From: Candidatus Yonathbacteria bacterium
GTDB lineage: Bacteria; Patescibacteriota; Minisyncoccia; Phycocordibacterales; UBA1550
DNA length: 9,023 nucleotides
Direction of reading: 5' to 3'
NCBI GenBank assembly: GCA_016201355.1
Contig: JACQCY010000003.1
Coordinates: forward strand, 1 to 9,023
The translations under genes and the position numbers were made by a program. This document shows, one piece after another, positions 5,981-9,023 of this stretch. Numbering within the stretch: position 1 is the stretch's first letter; every line of letters begins with the position of its first letter. The notes beneath the pieces are model-generated. The model was not told the DNA's origin. It did not search any database and saw nothing but the letters and a program-made list of their open reading frames with translations.

Positions 5981-6010
5981 GTCTTTTACTTTTTACTTTT
6001 TACTTTTTAC
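5981..6010. repeat. 7-bp TTTTTAC tandem array upstream of the PilW-like gene
   Basis: Three perfect TTTTTAC copies (5990-6010) are preceded by a variant, GTCTTTTAC (5981-5989). The array lies in the 55-bp gap between the surface-protein stop and the PilW-like start. On the minus strand it is A-rich (GTAAAAA words), so it is not a U-tract terminator for the upstream gene. Confidence 0.8.
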
Positions 6011-6013
6011 TCG

Positions 6014-6033
6014 TAAGCGCGAGTACGCGCTTA
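6014..6033 (-). terminator. Perfect 8-bp hairpin on the surface-protein stop codon
   Basis: TAAGCGCG (6014-6021) and CGCGCTTA (6026-6033) are perfect inverted repeats around the loop AGTA. The TAA stop of the surface-protein gene (6033-6031) is the first part of the stem. No U-tract follows on the minus strand, so this is not a canonical intrinsic terminator. It could slow ribosomes or polymerase, or protect a 3' end. Confidence 0.4.
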
Positions 6034-7248
6034 TGGTGCCCAGTTTACCACGACATCATTCACTATGGGACTCGCCGTACCGCCCGTGATACAATCTCCG
6101 GAACACAAACGCACGCGATAGCGGAAGTAGCGTTGATTATTGTGTTGCGCGGGTGAACAGCTTAGCTCAACGGGTACATCAGTCCCCGTGGTATCGTAAT
6201 AATTTGTAGTGTTACAAGTTCCCCCGCTACTGCCATAAAACGACCACGGCCCCGACGATGAATCAGAGGTCGCCAGCTGAAACTGCACTTTACCTAGACT
6301 GCCATTTTGATTACCTTTCCACATAATAGAGTTGTAGGCGGGACCTTGGAGCGCGGCGCCTGTGGTAAAAGTATCAAAGACCGCAGAATCAAGCGTGCCC
6401 GTCGCCGGCAGACCGCTCGCTATAATTGCCTTGGCATATTGCGTATATACAAATCCTGTGGTCGCGCCGTTATTCGTCACCCGAAAACAATAGGTATTTC
6501 CATTTACCGCATTGCTTGAAGCGACGAGAGCGTACTCAATCTCCGTAAAACTTCCCGCGGCGAGGGTAATGGCGCTCGTTGTATTGCTCGTGGTCTTTGT
6601 CTGTCCGTCAACCCAAGTACTTCCCACATCAGTAAGCCCCGTCGTGGGAGGCGTGCCAACATTGGTCGTCGCCACACCATCGGTGATATTCGTCGAAGTG
6701 GCAATGACCCACGCATTTGCTCCATAGGTTGTAGGTACCGCGGAATAGGTACCGCTCGAACAGGTGGTAGTCTCCGCCACCTCAAGCGTGAATACGGGTG
6801 CCACACCACGGGTCCACCCCCCATCATTCGCTACTTCCAAGCGCAGGCGCTTGAATGTATTCTTGGGAAAAGTTGTATACTGCGTGTCTTCATTCACAGG
6901 CCAACATCCCCCTGTCGTCGCAGATTCACTACATCCCGCATCCTCCCGCCAACGATAATGCGCTTGGTCGTAACTTGAGACAAAAAGACTATAGAGCCAA
7001 TAGAGAACGCCTGAGTACACCGTATAGGTGCTCCCCGTAGATGTCGCGGTTGCATTCTGTCCGCCGGCATTGTGCAGTCTAAAAGTTGCCGAGGTTGAAG
7101 TCCCCACCGTACTCTCTATATCCCCCGCGTGTATCTCAAAGCTCGCCGAAGTGGATTCAAAGGCAAGCGCAGAAGGCAAAAAATAGGAGAGAGAAAATAG
7201 AATTGATATAAAAACAAACAAACTAATTATGGGTTTTTTTGTTTTCAT
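6031..7248 (-). CDS. Sec-secreted Ser/Thr-rich surface protein, pilus-associated by context
   Basis: This 405-residue protein begins MKTKKP, followed by a hydrophobic stretch and PSALA, giving a Sec signal peptide with likely cleavage near residue 29. The mature part is rich in Ser, Thr, Gly and Ala and predicted beta-rich. It contains TSTSATFRLHNAGGQ (about 50-64), a middle domain with paired cysteines, and a C-terminal block from about 285 (LDSAVFDTF, YNSIMWKG, VQFQLATS) ending NQRYFRYRVRL and VNDVVVNWAP. I recall similar C-terminal blocks in exported Parcubacteria proteins near pilin genes, without confirmed function; a sandwich or lectin-like fold is possible. There is no sortase motif or C-terminal membrane anchor. 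It lies 55 bp upstream of the PilW-like gene, so it may be an adhesin or fibre-associated protein. The start is supported by the signal peptide, not by a ribosome binding site. Confidence 0.8.
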   Translation of the reverse strand: MKTKKPIISLFVFISILFSLSYFLPSALAFESTSASFEIHAGDIESTVGTSTSATFRLHNAGGQNATATSTGSTYTVYSGVLYWLYSLFVSSYDQAHYRWREDAGCSESATTGGCWPVNEDTQYTTFPKNTFKRLRLEVANDGGWTRGVAPVFTLEVAETTTCSSGTYSAVPTTYGANAWVIATSTNITDGVATTNVGTPPTTGLTDVGSTWVDGQTKTTSNTTSAITLAAGSFTEIEYALVASSNAVNGNTYCFRVTNNGATTGFVYTQYAKAIIASGLPATGTLDSAVFDTFTTGAALQGPAYNSIMWKGNQNGSLGKVQFQLATSDSSSGPWSFYGSSGGTCNTTNYYDTTGTDVPVELSCSPAQHNNQRYFRYRVRLCSGDCITGGTASPIVNDVVVNWAP

Positions 7249-7380
7249 CCCGTTAGAAATTCATCTTAGTAAAATGGGCCATTAGATAATTCGACCTCTC
7301 GTTTGCTTTCTTATATTCTACAAGAAAAACAGCGAAACTTCTAATGGAATTTGTACTTCTTTGCCCAAAACTTCTATTTA

Positions 7381-7535
7381 TACCATCCCCAAATAATGCT
7401 TTCCGATAGCATTCAAAATCTCGTGGCGAGATGAAGAGAAAAATACGAGGCATATGTGGATATGACGAGGATTTTTCTCAAGATCGTAGCCCGAGATTTT
7501 GAAGGATTGTCGAAAATGATTGATTGGGGATGGTA
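7381..7535. mobile_element. MITE-like 155-bp imperfect palindrome
   Basis: The ends are 12-bp perfect inverted repeats (TACCATCCCCAA and TTGGGGATGGTA). The two arms, about 74 bp each, agree at roughly 54 of 75 aligned positions by hand, around an 8-bp centre (7454-7461). Longer matched blocks are TTCAAAATCTCG/CGAGATTTTGAA and GAGAAAAAT/ATTTTTCTC. The trinucleotide TTA flanks both sides (7378-7380 and 7536-7538), as a 3-bp target duplication would. The left arm holds nested hairpins (7395-7413 and 7418-7432). It fills much of the 290-bp gap between two genes and begins just after the stop of the gene at 7539-7976. It could instead be a structured RNA or terminator region; no transposase is present. 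Confidence 0.5.
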
Positions 7536-7538
7536 TTA

Positions 7539-7976
7539 CTACTTGCTACTTTCTGTATTCTGCCCTTCTCCTTCCTCAAGAAGCTTCACCACTTCAGATT
7601 CCGAGGAGAGTTTTTCCCAATACAAAACCGCTATACGGTTGACAAAGAATGTATGGTCGGAAGAGAGAACTTTATCATCCCCCCTTCTTACCATCCTCAT
7701 CGATTGTTTTGGCGCTTGCTGTAAAGCAAAATTCTTGCTCGTCGATACTTGCATAGGATCCTGATACGCTTCGGCAAAATGCACATCTTTAAGGATGATT
7801 TTGTCTTCTCTCACAGAAGAGATATGCCCAAAATATACTTGGTTGTTGATGAGATACACCGCATACCACGACGAGTCACGCTTGCCCCATGAAGAAAAAT
7901 CACCTTTTGAACTCAACACAGTGCCCACACCAAGGATGACTGCGATAATTGCAATGAAAATTATTTTTTTACACAT
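7539..7976 (-). CDS. Small membrane-anchored protein of unknown function (VYFG type)
   Basis: This 145-residue protein begins MCKKIIFIAIIAVILGVGTV, a single N-terminal membrane segment or uncleaved signal at about 4-22. The rest is a small beta-rich domain: SSWYAVYLINNQVYFGHISS (about 35-54), then KIILKDVHFAEAY, and later FFVNRIAVLYWEKL (about 109-122), ending in an acidic tail. I recall proteins with the same 'AVYL-NGQVYFG-I' and 'VLF-E-L' pattern in many Patescibacteria genomes, often near envelope genes, with no known function (memory only). C2 is not in a lipobox. No Shine-Dalgarno site is visible. The upstream gap of 66 bp holds a strong hairpin (7998-8051), and a MITE-like palindrome follows the TAG stop. 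Confidence 0.75.
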   Translation of the reverse strand: MCKKIIFIAIIAVILGVGTVLSSKGDFSSWGKRDSSWYAVYLINNQVYFGHISSVREDKIILKDVHFAEAYQDPMQVSTSKNFALQQAPKQSMRMVRRGDDKVLSSDHTFFVNRIAVLYWEKLSSESEVVKLLEEGEGQNTESSK

Positions 7977-7997
7977 AGTATTAGAATTAGCCTATCC

Positions 7998-8051
7998 CCG
8001 CGTTGAAGTCAGACTTCCACAGAGTACTGTTGAAGTCTGACTTCAACGCGG
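7998..8051. repeat. 54-bp nested palindrome on a stop codon
   Basis: CCGCGTTGAAGTCAGACTTC (7998-8017) is the exact reverse complement of 8032-8051. After one mismatch (8018/8031) the stem continues 4 bp (8019-8022 with 8027-8030) around the loop AGTA. Each arm is itself a palindrome (GAAGTC-A-GACTTC and GAAGTC-T-GACTTC), so it can fold as one long hairpin or two short ones. The TGA stop of the gene at 8043-8615 and its last residues lie in the right arm. No U-tract follows on the minus strand. It may be a terminator or processing signal, or a dispersed repeat. Confidence 0.85.
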
Positions 8052-8615
8052 ATTATACCAACTCCCTGTCTTTCCTTGATCAGCAACAAAGAGATAGTAG
8101 TTACCGCTTGGTAGATTAATGTCGCGGAGGTCCATTTTTATGGTGAAGAGTTTGCTTGCACCACACTCAAACGCGCGATTGCTTCGCGCCGCTCCCGGAT
8201 TTGTGCGATAGTCATCCTTAGCATCAAAAATGAGGAGTACGTAGTAGGTATCGTGGCAAGCCCCCGACACAGAAATTGTCTTGCCAACACCGGCATCATA
8301 CGTAAACGATTTAAAATTTGTCGGCGCCTTGAGAATTTTACTGTCGGTCGCTTTTACCGGAGTATTCGTCTTGCTCGTATCCACCATAACAAATGTCTCC
8401 ACGGGTACTTGTGGAGGAGGAGGAGTAGTAGTCTCAGACGATATTTCTATTTTTTTCTCGGACGCAATATAGGTGGTTTTCTTCGCCAATCCCCCCAAAA
8501 ATACGCCGTACACTACACCGACAACAACAAGCACGCCCACAATAATAATCGCAATCGTCCTTCCATAATGTTTTTCTTCGCGCGCTTCTTCTTGTTGTGT
8601 TGTTTCTGGTTCCAT
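8043..8615 (-). CDS. Single-pass exported protein of unknown function
   Basis: This 190-residue protein has an acidic, cytoplasm-facing N-terminus (residues 1-18, MEPETTQQEEAREEKHYGRT), one membrane helix at about 19-42, a linker with TTTPPPPQVPVE (62-73) and a C-terminal domain at about 95-190 outside the membrane. That domain contains two cysteines (C120, C151) that could form a disulfide, and strand-like segments such as TYYVLLIFDAKDDY and LPSGNYYLFVADQG, suggesting a small beta-sandwich. I recognise no named family. The gene starts 37 bp after the beta-lactamase-like gene. Its final codons and TGA stop lie inside the 7998-8051 palindrome, so its C-terminal end may have been set by insertion of that repeat. 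An extended -10 element lies just upstream. Confidence 0.75.
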   Translation of the reverse strand: MEPETTQQEEAREEKHYGRTIAIIIVGVLVVVGVVYGVFLGGLAKKTTYIASEKKIEISSETTTPPPPQVPVETFVMVDTSKTNTPVKATDSKILKAPTNFKSFTYDAGVGKTISVSGACHDTYYVLLIFDAKDDYRTNPGAARSNRAFECGASKLFTIKMDLRDINLPSGNYYLFVADQGKTGSWYNPR

Positions 8616-8638
8616 ATATTTTTTACTTACTTAAATTG

Positions 8639-8647
8639 ATTGTACCA
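8639..8647 (-). promoter_or_regulatory. Candidate extended -10 element
   Basis: The minus strand reads TGGTACAAT, a TG-n-TACAAT extended -10 match. The predicted start is near 8632, leaving about 17 nt before the ATG at 8615. No good -35 box is seen. The same bases sit in a small 5-bp hairpin (8638-8652) after the upstream stop codon, so the match may reflect that structure. Confidence 0.3.
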
Positions 8648-8652
8648 CAATC

Positions 8653-9023
8653 TTAATCATGGGTGCCATCATATTTAGCGATGTATTCATATGTTCTTTC
8701 CGACACATCCTTCATTATTCTTCCAACTTCTTTTTCTGTCTTTCCCTGCATCATCACAATGAGGAGATAGGGGCGATTGGGCAGATATACGATTCCCGCA
8801 TCCATATAAACATCTTCACTCGGAATCACCCCGATTTTATGCGCGAATTCCGTCCCTTTTGGCAAACCTTGTTCAAGATATTCGGTAAATGGAGTTTTCA
8901 TGAGCAAGGTAAGAATCTTGCTTGAATCCTCCTTTGATAGAAACGCCGCATTGTAGAGGGAGCGCAATACCACCGCATATCGTTTCGCGCTAATTTTGCC
9001 GTCATTGGTAAAAAAATCTTGCA
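8653..9023 (-). CDS. Class A beta-lactamase-like serine hydrolase, C-terminal part
   Basis: The reading frame is open to the right edge, so the start is outside the window; about 122 C-terminal residues are visible. An internal GTG at 8973 is not needed as a start because the frame continues upstream as FFTNDGKISAKRYAVVLRSL. The segments LPKGTEFAHKIGV and YMDAGIVYLPNRPYLLIVMM match the end of beta-lactamase-like (class A/PBP-type) hydrolases, where K-T/S-G on the B3 strand lines the active site and the following strands read 'D-GIVY-P-RPY'. Here the triad is K-I-G. The catalytic SxxK and SDN motifs would lie beyond the edge. In these bacteria such proteins may act on peptidoglycan or be inactive relatives, so resistance should not be assumed. 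It precedes the exported protein gene by 37 bp. Confidence 0.8.
   Translation of the reverse strand, partial: QDFFTNDGKISAKRYAVVLRSLYNAAFLSKEDSSKILTLLMKTPFTEYLEQGLPKGTEFAHKIGVIPSEDVYMDAGIVYLPNRPYLLIVMMQGKTEKEVGRIMKDVSERTYEYIAKYDGTHD

Noticed and set aside
6504..6827. Arg/Pro-rich alternative frame inside the surface protein gene
   Set aside because: Its composition is that of an off-frame read of a Thr/Ala/Gly-rich gene; no motif or start signal supports it.
7253..7453. A 66-codon open frame on the minus strand starting MPRIFLFISPRDFE
   Set aside because: It lies in the left arm of the imperfect palindrome. Its likeness to the frame starting at 7456 on the other strand (MDMTRIFLKIVARDFE) is explained by the inverted repeat, not by two genes. 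No ribosome binding site or domain is seen.
7456..7764. A 102-codon plus-strand frame starting from GTG
   Set aside because: It begins in the right arm of the palindrome and then runs antisense through the gene at 7539-7976, whose membrane segment and family-like motifs are more convincing.
8043..8045. TGA read as glycine, as in some CPR lineages
   Set aside because: Tryptophan is encoded by TGG in the genes, none of the long frames contains an internal TGA, and reading through this one adds only palindrome sequence.
8638..8652. Small hairpin GATTG/CAATC after the beta-lactamase-like stop as a terminator
   Set aside because: It has only 5 bp of AT-rich stem and no U-tract.

Overview
The window most likely comes from a member of the Candidate Phyla Radiation (Patescibacteria, Parcubacteria-like). 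This is inferred, not proven. It rests on the protein families seen: a HAMP/coiled-coil sensor, type IV prepilin-like proteins with long leaders, a Ser/Thr/Gly-rich secreted surface protein and a small single-pass 'VYFG'-type protein. It also rests on weak or absent Shine-Dalgarno sites at most starts. Every gene I can support lies on the minus strand, so transcription runs from the right edge to the left edge. TGA works as a stop at least once, so a TGA-recoded lineage is unlikely.

Layout in transcription order (right to left): (i) the C-terminal part of a class A beta-lactamase-like serine hydrolase, truncated by the window edge; (ii) a single-pass exported protein of unknown function; (iii) a 54-bp near-perfect inverted repeat covering that gene's stop codon; (iv) a small membrane-anchored protein of a family I think is common in these bacteria; (v) a 155-bp imperfect palindrome with 12-bp perfect terminal inverted repeats, resembling a MITE; (vi) a 405-residue Sec-exported surface protein; (vii) a PilW-like prepilin and a PilX-like prepilin; (viii) a four-part signalling cluster: a large membrane histidine kinase, a membrane sensor ending after HAMP and coiled coil with no output domain, a single-domain response regulator, and the first 14 codons of a second, very similar response regulator.

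The most unusual structure is a set of short quasi-tandem word arrays (7 bp in most, 9-10 bp in one) around the two prepilin genes and just upstream of the kinase. Each locus has its own word. At three loci a purine-rich arm is followed by an inverted pyrimidine-rich arm. Parts of the arrays are translated as the prepilin leader peptides that prepilin peptidase would remove. One array forms the end of the PilX-like gene, including its stop codon.

Functionally, the prepilins and surface protein suggest assembly or decoration of a type IV pilus. The adjacent kinase, output-less sensor and stand-alone receivers could be a minimal circuit controlling that machine, but that link rests on proximity and architecture alone. 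I see no tRNA, rRNA, CRISPR array, transposase or replication origin.
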